DNA of 30,340 nt, taken from the NCBI GenBank assembly GCA_910585275.1, contig CAJUCW010000040.1, positions 1 to 30,340 on the forward strand, written 5' to 3'. Of the stretch, positions 22,829-30,310 are shown in pieces. The notes beneath the pieces are model-generated. The model searched no databases. It worked only from the letters and a program-made list of their open reading frames with translations, and was not told the DNA's origin. A program made the position numbers and the translations under genes. The number at the start of each line of letters is the position of its first letter. Within the stretch, counting starts at the first letter, position 1. This DNA is from an uncultured Muribaculaceae bacterium (GTDB lineage: Bacteria > Bacteroidota > Bacteroidia > Bacteroidales > Muribaculaceae).

Positions 22829-22853
22829 GGGATTCAATCAAAAATTGAATCCC
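22829..22853. terminator. Hairpin at the 3' end of thiH
   Basis: GGGATTCAAT (22829-22838) and ATTGAATCCC (22844-22853) form a perfect 10-bp stem with loop CAAAA, overlapping the last codons and stop of thiH. No T-run follows on the minus strand, so it may be a weak terminator or an mRNA 3'-end stabiliser of the thi operon. Confidence 0.5.
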
Positions 22854-23997
22854 AATCTTTCCATACGGGCTGATAGCCGCGCCGCATGATAGCCGCCTCC
22901 ACTTCACGGGGCGCACGTTCGTCGCTCACCTCAAACTGCTCGAGCGATTCTGGCACCGAAGAATAACCTCCCGGGTCGGTCTTGCTTCCTGCGCTCATCG
23001 AAGTGACTCCGAGTGGAATCATATTGTCGCGATATGACGGAGTCTCTCTTGTAGAATAAGATATGTCGGCGTCATGGTCGAAAATTCTGAAAGCGAACGT
23101 CAGCTGGGCAAGCTGCCTGTCAGAAATTGTGCTTTTGGGTTGGAATCCGCTTTCCGACGGCCTCATCCTTGGGAAATTGACGGAATAGCGGCATCTCCAG
23201 TATTTTTTCTGGAGATACCTCAGATGGCGCGCCATCATCACTGCGTCGCCACGCCAGTCTTCCAGACCGAGCAATGCTCCGAGTCCGATTTTATGCACTC
23301 CCGCCTCGCCCATGCGGTCATATCCGTTCAGCCGCCAGTCGAAATGGCTTTTCATCCCTTTAGGGTGATATTTGCGGTATGCTTCCCTGTGGTATGTCTC
23401 TTGGAAACATACCACTCCGTTAAGCCCGGAATACGTGAGGCGTTCGTAGTCGGCAGCGCGCATCGGCTGCACCTCGATGGTGAGGTTGTGGAAATAGGGC
23501 CGGCATGTGTGGAGCACTTTTTCGAGATAATCCACCCCGCATAGGGAGGGATATTCGCCCGAGACAATCAGCAGATTTTCAAAAGGGCCGAGACGTTTGA
23601 TGGCTTTGCATTCCTCTTCAATCTGCGCCATGTCGAGGATGGTGCGTTCAAAGGGATTGTCGTGGTTGAAGCCGCAGTATATGCATTTGTTGGTGCATGC
23701 GTTTCCCACGTACATCGGGATATACATCGATATTGTCTTGCCGAAGCGTTCGCTTGTGAAATGTTTGCTGAGGGCAGCGAGTTCTTCAAGCCTGGGAGCC
23801 GCCGCCTCGGAAATAAGCACGGCGAACTCTTCCGGCGTGAGCGGTTTTACGTCGCGGCGTGCCTTGGCTATCACGCGGTCAACGTCGGCGGGAGTGGCGT
23901 TTTCCACAAGGGCGACCGTATCGTCCCAGTCGTATCGGTCGATTATATCGGCGAATCCATGTCCGAAAATAGCATCGGGCGTGGGGTCTGAAATCAT
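22834..23997 (-). CDS. thiH: 2-iminoacetate synthase
   Basis: ThiH is a radical SAM enzyme that cleaves tyrosine to give 2-iminoacetate (dehydroglycine) for thiazole formation, the route used by anaerobes in place of the oxygen-dependent ThiO. The protein has 387 residues from ATG 23997. The cluster motif CTNKCIYCGF places Cys at 101, 105 and 108. The region TIEVQPMRAADYERLTYSGLNGVVCFQETYH and a C-terminal SAGSKTDPGGY are typical of the family. ATG 23997 overlaps the thiC stop as ATGA, arguing for translational coupling; ATG 24006, three codons upstream, is also possible. It is the last gene of the thi operon. Confidence 0.94.
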   Translation of the reverse strand: MISDPTPDAIFGHGFADIIDRYDWDDTVALVENATPADVDRVIAKARRDVKPLTPEEFAVLISEAAAPRLEELAALSKHFTSERFGKTISMYIPMYVGNACTNKCIYCGFNHDNPFERTILDMAQIEEECKAIKRLGPFENLLIVSGEYPSLCGVDYLEKVLHTCRPYFHNLTIEVQPMRAADYERLTYSGLNGVVCFQETYHREAYRKYHPKGMKSHFDWRLNGYDRMGEAGVHKIGLGALLGLEDWRGDAVMMARHLRYLQKKYWRCRYSVNFPRMRPSESGFQPKSTISDRQLAQLTFAFRIFDHDADISYSTRETPSYRDNMIPLGVTSMSAGSKTDPGGYSSVPESLEQFEVSDERAPREVEAAIMRRGYQPVWKDWDSIFD

Positions 23998-25706
23998 TCT
24001 CCGCATTTGTCGGTGATGCTTTGTGAAATCCTCATCGCGCAGAAGTTAGGACCGCACATGGTGCAGAACCTGTCGTCGGCATCGGGGGCGTTTCTTCTTG
24101 AATCGAGATAATAGTGTTTTGCTTTCTCAGGGTCGAGCGAAAGGTTGAACTGGTCTTTCCATCTGAAGTCGTATCTCGCTTTGCTGAGGGCGTCGTCTCT
24201 TACCTGGGCACCGGGGAACCCTTTTGCAAGGTCGGCTGCGTGTGCTGCAATTTTATAAGCTATCACGCCTTCCCTCACGTCGTTGAGATCGGGCAGAGAA
24301 AGGTGCTCTTTGGGAGTGACATAGCATATCATGGCGGTGCCGAGGTCGGAGATGATGGCTGCCCCGATTGCCGATGTGATATGGTCATAGGCGGGCGCTA
24401 TGTCGGTGGTGAGTGGGCCAAGGGTGTAGAACGGGGCCTCATGGCAAACGTCGGCCTGCTTCTCCATGTTGGCTTTTATTTTATGCATTGGCACATGTCC
24501 CGGACCCTCGATGAGCACCTGCACGTCGTGCTGCCATGCTTTTTCCGTCAACTCGCCGAGCACTTCAAGTTCGAGAAACTGCGCACGGTCGTTTGCATCG
24601 TGGATAGAGCCGGGGCGCATGCCGTCGCCGAGCGAAACAGCCACGTCATATTTATTGAGGATTTCGCATATTTCGTCGAAATGGGTATAGAGGAAGCTTT
24701 CGCAATCGTGTTCCACACACCATTGCGTCATGATGGAGCCGCCGCGCGACACACATCCTGTGAGGCGTTCGGCCACAAGCGCGGCATGCTCGCGGAGAAC
24801 TCCGGCATGGATGGTGAAATAATCCACTCCCTGTTCGCATTGTTCGATAAGGGTGTCGCGATAGATTTCCCACGTGAGTTTCTTCACGTCACCGTTCACC
24901 TTCTCAAGTGCCTGATAAATGGGCACCGTGCCCACCGGCACAGGGCAGTTGCGGATGATCCATTCACGCGTTTCGTGGATGTTGTCGCCGGTCGAGAGGT
25001 CCATCAGTGTGTCGCCTCCCCAATAGCAGCTCCATACGGCCTTCGCCACTTCCTCCTCTATTCCTGACGACAACGCCGAGTTGCCGATGTTGGTGTTGAG
25101 TTTCACCGCAAACGCTTTCCCTATAATCATTGGTTCTGCCTCCGGATGGTTGATGTTGGCTGAAATGATTGCGCGTCCTGCGGCAATTTCATCCCTTACA
25201 AACTCAGGGGTGATGTGGCTCTTGATTCCCCTCGCCTCATTGTCGAGGTTTTCCCTTATCGCCACGTATTCCATTTCCGGGGTTATAATCCCTTTTTTTG
25301 CATAATGCATCTGCGTTACACGCTTTCCCTCTTTGGCAACTCTCGGGCGATGCATCATAGGGAATCGGATGGCGTCAAGTTCCGGCATGTTGCGGCGGAC
25401 ACGTCCGTATTCGCTTGTTATGTCGTCAAGCAATTCGGTGTCATTGCGCTCTTCCACCCAGCTTTCCCTTATTCTCGGGAGACCTCTGTTGATATCGACG
25501 GTAATGGCGGGGTCTGTATATGGCCCGCTTGTGTCATAGACGGTGACGGGGTCATTCGGATACTCCACTCTTTTTCCGTTTTCTATCTTTACGGTGGGGT
25601 ATTGTGAGATTTCCCTCATCGCCACCTTTATTGGATGAAGCTTCCCGCTGACGTATTTCTTCCTTGAATTGGGGTAAGATGAAACGTCAATATTTTCGAT
25701 TTTCAT
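23994..25706 (-). CDS. thiC: Phosphomethylpyrimidine synthase
   Basis: ThiC rearranges aminoimidazole ribotide to HMP phosphate, the pyrimidine half of thiamin, using a radical SAM mechanism. The 570-residue protein has the characteristic C-terminal cluster motif C548-x2-C551-x4-C556 (CTMCGPNFC). The catalytic barrel includes MDLSTGDNIHETREWI, PVPVGTVPIYQALEKVNGD and EGPGHVPMHKI, all diagnostic. Length is normal for the family without long N-terminal extension. It lies between thiG (54 nt) and thiH (overlapping) in the operon and is controlled by the upstream TPP riboswitch. Confidence 0.97.
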   Translation of the reverse strand: MKIENIDVSSYPNSRKKYVSGKLHPIKVAMREISQYPTVKIENGKRVEYPNDPVTVYDTSGPYTDPAITVDINRGLPRIRESWVEERNDTELLDDITSEYGRVRRNMPELDAIRFPMMHRPRVAKEGKRVTQMHYAKKGIITPEMEYVAIRENLDNEARGIKSHITPEFVRDEIAAGRAIISANINHPEAEPMIIGKAFAVKLNTNIGNSALSSGIEEEVAKAVWSCYWGGDTLMDLSTGDNIHETREWIIRNCPVPVGTVPIYQALEKVNGDVKKLTWEIYRDTLIEQCEQGVDYFTIHAGVLREHAALVAERLTGCVSRGGSIMTQWCVEHDCESFLYTHFDEICEILNKYDVAVSLGDGMRPGSIHDANDRAQFLELEVLGELTEKAWQHDVQVLIEGPGHVPMHKIKANMEKQADVCHEAPFYTLGPLTTDIAPAYDHITSAIGAAIISDLGTAMICYVTPKEHLSLPDLNDVREGVIAYKIAAHAADLAKGFPGAQVRDDALSKARYDFRWKDQFNLSLDPEKAKHYYLDSRRNAPDADDRFCTMCGPNFCAMRISQSITDKCGE

Positions 25707-25760
25707 TGAATGTCGGTAGTTTATGTGTTGTTGTATAATGATTTTGTCGATTATGACAGG

Positions 25761-26534
25761 TTAGTCGAGGAACGAAGTGAGCGGGCTCGTGGCGACTGCA
25801 TGGTTGCTCACGGCGCCGAGTCCGGCGGTGAAGGCCTCTCTCCCGGCGATTACGGCGCGCCGGAATGCGTCTGCCATCAATACGGGATTTCCTGCCACGG
25901 CTATCGCCGTGTTTACAAGGACTGCGTCGGCGCCCATCTCCATTGCTTCGGCTGCATGCGACGGAGCTCCGAGGCCGGCGTCAACCACCACCGGCACATT
26001 GCTTTGCTCTATTATGATTTCAAGAAGGTCGCGGGTTATGAGCCCTTTGTTCGTGCCGATGGGGGCGGCGAGGGGCATCACTGCGGCCGCTCCCGCTTCT
26101 TCAAGGAGTTTGCACAGCACAGGGTCGGCCTGGATGTAGGGAAGCACCGTGAATCCTTCGGCGGCCAGTGTTTCCGTGGCTTTCAACGTCTCGATAGGGT
26201 CGGGCATCAGGTATTTCGGGTCGGGGTGTATTTCGAGTTTGATGAATCCTGTGCCGAAAATCTCGCGGCTCATTCGCGCCGCCAACACGGCCTCCTTGGC
26301 ATTCCTCACGCCGGAAGTGTTGGGAAGCAGCTGCACGTTGTCGCGGTTGATGTGGGTGAGCATTTCGTCGGTAGCTTCGTTCATCATATTCACTCTTTTC
26401 ATAGCCACCGTTATCATTTGCGAGCCTGAGCTTTTTATGGCTTCGAGCATTGTTTCGGGAGAAGAGAACTTGCCGGTGCCCACAAACAGGCGCGAGGTAA
26501 ATTCTCTTTCCCCGATTTTCAGTTTTTCGTCCAT
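25761..26534 (-). CDS. thiG: Thiazole synthase
   Basis: ThiG joins deoxyxylulose 5-phosphate, iminoacetate from ThiH and sulfur carried on ThiS to form the thiazole ring. The 257-residue protein has the ThiG barrel: SRLFVGTGKF near the N-terminus, MITVAMKRVN, NTSGVRNAKEAVLAARM, and K99 in GFIKLEIHPD, the position of the Schiff-base lysine. The phosphate-binding region PVVVDAGLGAPSHAAEAMEMGADAVLVNTAIA is present, here split over two lines of the fold. It follows thiE by 44 nt. Confidence 0.96.
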   Translation of the reverse strand: MDEKLKIGEREFTSRLFVGTGKFSSPETMLEAIKSSGSQMITVAMKRVNMMNEATDEMLTHINRDNVQLLPNTSGVRNAKEAVLAARMSREIFGTGFIKLEIHPDPKYLMPDPIETLKATETLAAEGFTVLPYIQADPVLCKLLEEAGAAAVMPLAAPIGTNKGLITRDLLEIIIEQSNVPVVVDAGLGAPSHAAEAMEMGADAVLVNTAIAVAGNPVLMADAFRRAVIAGREAFTAGLGAVSNHAVATSPLTSFLD

Positions 26535-26578
26535 TGTCAGATATAGTTGGAAAATGTTTGTTGTGTTTCAGTTTACGG

Positions 26579-27202
26579 TCACTCCGTTTTTGGGAGGGCG
26601 GCGAGGAAACGCTCGGTTTCTTTCACCATGTCTTTTGCAAAAGCGATTGCACCGCTCACTGCGATTCCGTTGGCTCCGGCCTCGATTATTGGAAGCACGT
26701 CGTCAAGTTTTATGCCCCCTACCGCCACATGCGCTATGTTGACGTTTTTCTCCGTCATCTCGTAGCACAAGGTGCGTAGCCCTTCTATGCCGAGCACGGG
26801 GGCGAGGTTTTTTTTAGTGGTGGTTGAAGCGAAGGGCCCGAGTCCGTAATAGTCGATGTCGAGATTGCTCACGGCAAGCACGTCGGCGATGGTGTTGGCC
26901 GTTACGCCGATCACGGCAGCAGGACCCAGAATCATTCTCGCCTTGCTGCAAGGCATGTCTTCCTTGCCGAGATGCACTCCACCCACATTGAGTTCCTTGG
27001 CAAGCTCGACCCTGTCGTTGAGGATGAGAAAAACTTCTTTTTTCTCGCATTCTGGTTTTACAGCCTCCACGACTTTTCGAATTTCATCGTCCGACGCATC
27101 CTTCATGCGTATCTGCACCCAACGGCACCCTCCTTCTATGACCGCCAGCACCTGGTCTTCCACCGGCACGTTGCAGTCTGTGTTTGTTATGTATTGCAGC
27201 AT
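26579..27202 (-). CDS. thiE: Thiamine-phosphate synthase
   Basis: ThiE condenses HMP pyrophosphate with thiazole phosphate carboxylate to give thiamine monophosphate. The 207-residue protein keeps the active-site pattern: VQIRMKDASDDE (pyrophosphate and substrate contacts), LILNDRVELAKELNVGGVHLG, IGVTANT, the GPFASTTTKKN loop, and C-terminal VAVGGIKLDDVLPIIEAGANGIAVSGAI. These residues are the better conserved of the two ThiE-like proteins in the operon, so this one is taken as the true synthase. It is 11 nt behind the TenI-like gene. Confidence 0.92.
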   Translation of the reverse strand: MLQYITNTDCNVPVEDQVLAVIEGGCRWVQIRMKDASDDEIRKVVEAVKPECEKKEVFLILNDRVELAKELNVGGVHLGKEDMPCSKARMILGPAAVIGVTANTIADVLAVSNLDIDYYGLGPFASTTTKKNLAPVLGIEGLRTLCYEMTEKNVNIAHVAVGGIKLDDVLPIIEAGANGIAVSGAIAFAKDMVKETERFLAALPKTE

Positions 27203-27213
27203 ATTATAAGGTT

Positions 27214-27774
27214 TTATATTGTTTTGTTTCCTTTTATTTTATCTTGTTGCCAGAAATATCCGAGCATAGCCGCCCCGTAGAAGCCTGCATCCCTGATGGT
27301 GATGAATTTATCGGGTGTGACCCCTCCGAGGGCTATCACTTTCTTCCCTGTCAGTTTCCCTTTAAGATCGGCAATGTCGAACGCGCCCATATAACCTTTT
27401 TTCGATATGGAATCAAAAATGGGGGAGAGGGTCACATAGTCGTAAAGCCCGGCGGAGTCAAGTTGCTCGATGTCGTGGAGCGACCTGCTTACCGATTCGA
27501 CTCTCTCTACCGGTAAGGGATTCCTGCCGTTTAGATGCACTCCTCCAAGGCCGAGTTCGGTTGCGAGTCTGAAATGGTCGTGAACTTTGATTCTGCAGCG
27601 AAGCCGTGGAGGTATGTTTTCAATGAGCGAACGAGTTCTTTCATAAGTCCATCCAGGCTTGCGCACATGCACCAGGTCGGCTTCGCCCGAATCAAGGATC
27701 CGGCATATTTCGGCTGCTTCGTCGGGCACTTCGTCGGGAGCGGTGATGGCGATAATCAACAGTCCGTTAACCAT
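27214..27774 (-). CDS. TenI/ThiE-like protein
   Basis: This 186-residue protein has the same barrel fold as ThiE: LVHVRKPGWTYERTRSLIE, KVHDHFRLATELGLGGVHLNGR, YVTLSPIFDSISKKGY and a C-terminal ALGGVTPDKFITIRDAG. Several ThiE contacts are replaced: the usual ND pair is VHD, and the GP-x-F-x-T-x-T-K loop is LSPIFDSISKKG. This suggests a TenI-type role. TenI in Bacillus subtilis speeds the aromatising tautomer shift of the ThiG product. Its place between thiS and thiE fits such a thiazole-finishing step. A degenerate second ThiE is the alternative. Confidence 0.82.
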   Translation of the reverse strand: MVNGLLIIAITAPDEVPDEAAEICRILDSGEADLVHVRKPGWTYERTRSLIENIPPRLRCRIKVHDHFRLATELGLGGVHLNGRNPLPVERVESVSRSLHDIEQLDSAGLYDYVTLSPIFDSISKKGYMGAFDIADLKGKLTGKKVIALGGVTPDKFITIRDAGFYGAAMLGYFWQQDKIKGNKTI

Positions 27775-27786
27775 TCTTTTCCTGTT

Positions 27787-27990
27787 TTATCCTCCGAATG
27801 CCGCTGAAATCACTGTCACACGGTCAAGTTCGTGTAACTTCGTCAGTTCCCAATCGTCTTTCTTCACAATCATATCGTTGACGGCTATGGCCGTGCCTTG
27901 TTTCTTGATTCCTTTCCATTCCGCCAAGTCTTCCACCGACATATAGTCGTCCGGAAGTTTCGTGGGGATATTGTTAAGAATAATGTTCAT
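27787..27990 (-). CDS. thiS: Sulfur carrier protein ThiS
   Basis: ThiS is a small ubiquitin-like carrier whose C-terminal glycine is turned into a thiocarboxylate that gives sulfur to the thiazole ring. The 67-residue protein ends in AAFGG, the required Gly-Gly terminus, and has the family pattern MNIILNN and GIAVNDMIV-like (here GTAIAVNDMIVKKDDWELT) before RVTVISAAFGG. Its start overlaps the thiD stop as ATGA. The adenylating partner ThiF is not in this operon. Confidence 0.94.
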   Translation of the reverse strand: MNIILNNIPTKLPDDYMSVEDLAEWKGIKKQGTAIAVNDMIVKKDDWELTKLHELDRVTVISAAFGG

Positions 27991-28841
27991 ATTTTTTTCA
28001 GGTTATAATTGTTTGTGTTTAATACGCCGTTGTATGAATGTCCGTATTCATATCCTCGGCTCGCTTCGATTATCTTTTTGATTGTATGCTCTGCGGCGTA
28101 AAATGCTTCCACTAATCGAGCTCCTTTTGCCATTTCGCATGCGAGAAGGGTGGAGAGGGTGCATCCTGTGCCGTGAAGGTTATGGCAATCTATTTTAGGG
28201 GACTCGGCTACATGGCATTCGCATCCTTGTGCCGTTCTGATTGCGGCCACGTCTGCCACGGTATCATTGGCGGTATGCCCTCCTTTTAATATAACCGCTT
28301 TGCACTTGAAGAGTTCAAGCAGTTTACGGGCAATGTCAGTGAGTTCGTTTCGATTATAATTCTCGAATTTATCCGCCGGTTCCCCGAGAAAAAACGCTGC
28401 TTCCTTGAGATTGGGGGTGACTGCCGTGGCTAAAGGGAGCAACCTTCCCTTATAGAACTGTATGGTGTGGTCCGTCGAAACGGATAGGTCTTTGCCTGAC
28501 GTGGCGGAAAGAACAGGGTCTATGACTACAGGCACGCAGGAAATCGAATTCTCAATGAATCGTGCTATGGTCTCTCCGTTTTCAATCGACGCGAGCATAC
28601 CGACTTTAACGGCATCCGGAATCTGGTCGTCGATAACTGCATTTAATTGCGATTCCACGACATCGCTTGCCACAGGCAGAATGGCACTGATTGCCGACGT
28701 GCTTTGAGCCGTAACGGCAGTAACCGCAGTCATGGCATAGACGTGACAAAGGTCGGCGGCTTTAATGTCGGCTTGTATCCCGGCTCCCCCCGAAGAGTCG
28801 GAGCCTGCGATTGTCAGAATTGTGGTCAGTCTCATACGCAT
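27987..28841 (-). CDS. thiD: Hydroxymethylpyrimidine/phosphomethylpyrimidine kinase
   Basis: ThiD phosphorylates HMP and HMP phosphate to HMP pyrophosphate, the pyrimidine substrate of ThiE. From ATG 28841 the protein has 284 residues. ILTIAGSDSSGGAGIQADIK is the N-terminal substrate-binding signature; VILKGGH and the C-terminal LHGTGCTLSTLLACEMAKG loop with its catalytic Cys follow. The frame stays open to 28997, but that part is the TPP riboswitch and cannot be coding sequence of this family. ATG 28841 (MRMRLTT) and ATG 28835 (MRLTT) are both possible; each lies directly after the T7 run of the riboswitch terminator. It is the first gene of the thi operon. Confidence 0.94.
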   Translation of the reverse strand: MRMRLTTILTIAGSDSSGGAGIQADIKAADLCHVYAMTAVTAVTAQSTSAISAILPVASDVVESQLNAVIDDQIPDAVKVGMLASIENGETIARFIENSISCVPVVIDPVLSATSGKDLSVSTDHTIQFYKGRLLPLATAVTPNLKEAAFFLGEPADKFENYNRNELTDIARKLLELFKCKAVILKGGHTANDTVADVAAIRTAQGCECHVAESPKIDCHNLHGTGCTLSTLLACEMAKGARLVEAFYAAEHTIKKIIEASRGYEYGHSYNGVLNTNNYNLKKI

Positions 28842-28872
28842 AAAAAAACGGTCTGACCTGATGTCGGGACCG
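28842..28872 (-). terminator. Riboswitch-controlled intrinsic terminator before thiD
   Basis: On the minus strand CGGTC (28868-28872) and GACCG (28849-28853) form a stem with a 14-nt loop, followed at once by seven T (28842-28848) and then the thiD ATG. The loop holds CATCAGGT (28856-28863 in reverse), the complement of ACCTGATG in the aptamer (28941-28948). TPP binding would free this segment and let the terminator form. The stem is short, so confidence is moderate. Confidence 0.65.
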
Positions 28873-28914
28873 ATTTTCCATGTATCCTGTCGTAACAAAA
28901 GACATAAAACGGGG

Positions 28915-28989
28915 GAAGCTCCCTTCGTCGGTATTATCCGCATCAGGTTCACAGGGTATAATCTCAGCCCATGCGGGCACCCCTGCTTC
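28915..28989 (-). ncRNA. TPP riboswitch (THI element)
   Basis: Read on the minus strand, the aptamer has all the conserved blocks of the THI box: GGGGTGCCC, then GGGCTGAGATTATACCC, TGTGAACCTGATGCGGATAAT, here split for length, and ACCGACGAAGGGA. P1 is GAAGC (28985-28989) with GCTTC (28915-28919). It lies in the leader of thiD and would turn the whole thi operon down when thiamin pyrophosphate is plentiful. The -7 box lies only 5 nt upstream of P1, so the aptamer sits almost at the RNA 5' end. Confidence 0.97.
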
Positions 28990-28994
28990 GTCGG

Positions 28995-29002
28995 CAAAGT
29001 TA
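28995..29002 (-). promoter_or_regulatory. -7 box of the thi operon
   Basis: CAAAGTTA on the plus strand reads TAACTTTG on the minus strand, fitting TAnnTTTG. A TTTG lies at 29027-29030, 24 nt upstream, which is longer than the usual 19-21. Transcription would begin near 28988, at the edge of the riboswitch. Confidence 0.6.
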
Positions 29003-29049
29003 CAAAAATAATCCGGAAAAGTCCGTCAAAAACAAGAATTATTTATTAA

Positions 29050-29226
29050 GGTTTTCAGTTTGATGTTCCGAACAACATTATTCAATACACTGTCTTCGGT
29101 GTCAGATACCGGACGCTCACGCAGTCGCTATATGACAACGAAGGGGAGTTCGAGAATGCCCGGTGCCGCGTGACTTCGGGAGAGATAATCAGGAAAACAA
29201 GAAAGAATCAAACAGACAGAGCATGA
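29050..29226 (+). pseudogene. 5'-truncated mobile-element gene fragment
   Basis: An open frame of 58 codons without any ATG begins after a TAA (29047-29049) and reads FQFDVPNNIIQYTVFGVRYR through to KNQTDRA. Its stop overlaps the ATG of the next gene as ATGA, the arrangement of two intact coupled genes, so it looks like the 3' part of a real gene whose 5' end is lost just outside the thi promoter. I do not recognise the family. It is an inference that it came from a mobile element, based on the next two genes. Confidence 0.5.
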
Positions 29227-29618
29227 CCCGGCTTGAAAGATACAGAGAGCAGCTTGCGAAGCTGGAGAAGAAGAGAAGCACACATCTGAGGAGCGGACGT
29301 TTCATCGAAGCCAACAACCTCATCAACGACCTCCGCGAGGTTGAAATGTTTATCAAACAAGCGGAGGAATACGAGAAAACGACCAAACCGAAGTCGCTGA
29401 AAGACATCGTGACCAAGAAACAGCTTAACGAAATGGGCATCATTCCGCTGATGATAGAATGTCATCTTTCAGCCGACTTTCTTACCGAAGTGGCCTACGT
29501 GGTAGTTGATATATGCAAGGAACACGGCTTCTCGGACGTGGTGCTCAGGCCCGACTTAAATGACATAATCAAAAAAACGGAGAAGTTTGCGTCTTTCCTT
29601 ACCGGTGTCAGCCCGTAA
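29223..29618 (+). CDS. Hypothetical helical protein, probably shortened by a premature stop
   Basis: This 131-residue protein is taken from ATG 29223, which overlaps the upstream stop as ATGA; the frame is open to 29163 but without support. It starts with a charged coiled-coil-like region (RLERYREQLAKLEKKRSTHL) and continues with MGIIPLMIECHLSADFLTEV and DIIKKTEKFASFLTGVSP. No family function is recognised. After TAA 29616-29618 the same frame continues for 25 codons (VCELIPNNEAFNNNLL and so on) to TAA 29694-29696, in keeping with the protein's style, so the first stop looks like a point mutation in a longer gene. No membrane segment or signal is seen. Confidence 0.6.
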   Translation: MTRLERYREQLAKLEKKRSTHLRSGRFIEANNLINDLREVEMFIKQAEEYEKTTKPKSLKDIVTKKQLNEMGIIPLMIECHLSADFLTEVAYVVVDICKEHGFSDVVLRPDLNDIIKKTEKFASFLTGVSP

Positions 29619-29680
29619 GTATGCGAACTCATCCCCAACAACGAGGCCTTTAACAACAACCTTCTTTGCGTTGTCGTTTG

Positions 29681-29740
29681 GTGGTGCTTACGATAATGAA
29701 GATTTAACGTCGTCCCTGGTAGGAGACTGCCAAGCACCAC
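29681..29740. repeat. Inverted repeat upstream of the dinD remnant
   Basis: GTGGTGCTT (29681-29689) and AAGCACCAC (29732-29740) are perfect 9-bp complements 42 nt apart. Between them GTC-x-TCC (from about 29709) and GGAGAC can form an inner stem, so the whole folds as a two-level hairpin. Function unknown; it may be a structured leader, a recombination end or chance. Confidence 0.5.
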
Positions 29741-29771
29741 ATATCGCAGTCGATGGCCGGGGATAATTGTT

Positions 29772-30310
29772 TTGAGAAAATACGGGACAAGACTCACCAA
29801 GAAAGCGAAGGAGACTTTCGAAAGCATTAAGAGGGTGGATGAGCACGGGCATGAATATTGGTCTTCCAGAGAATTGTCGAAAGTTCTTGAATATTCAGAT
29901 TATAGATATTTTGAGGATGTTGCTCGCAGGGCATATACAGCTGTAAAAATAGCGGGATTAATCCTGATGACCATTTCGTGGTAATCAACGAAATGGTTCA
30001 GATTGGTTCTAACGCTGAGAGAAAGATAGTTACGGTCTTTATGAGCCGCTACGCTTGTTATCTTGCAATACAGAATGCAAGTTCTGCCAAACCCATTGTA
30101 GCTCAAGCACAAACATATTTTGCCATTCAAACACGTAGGGCAGAACTTTTGTTGAATGAAAATACCGGACTCTCGGAAGAGGAAGAGAAGTGGTTGCTCT
30201 TGCGCGATGAAATGCGGAAACATAATACCCAGCTTGCCGGAGCCGCCAATGATGCCGGGGTAAAAACACCGCTTGATTATGCCATATCTAAGTACATGAC
30301 AAAAATTTGA
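29772..30310 (+). pseudogene. dinD: dinD-like damage-inducible protein, frameshifted and 3'-truncated
   Basis: DinD is a DNA-damage-induced protein of about 270-280 residues that in Escherichia coli inhibits RecA filament activity. Here the first part (29772-29984) carries FESIKRVDEHGHEYWSSREL and ends abnormally at ILMTISW. The second part, in another frame, carries NEMVQIGSNAERK, YACYLAIQNA, AQTYFAIQTRRAELL and LLRDEMRKHNTQLAGAA, all typical DinD. One missing base near 29941-29945 explains the break: adding it gives ACKNSGINPDDHFVVINEMV. After DYAI (about 30285) the sequence leaves the family and stops at 30308-30310, so roughly a third of the protein is lost. The start, a TTG at 29772, is uncertain. 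Confidence 0.75.

Noticed and set aside
28842..28997. N-terminal extension of thiD to 28997
   Set aside because: The sequence is the TPP riboswitch and its terminator; the ThiD domain starts just after ATG 28841.
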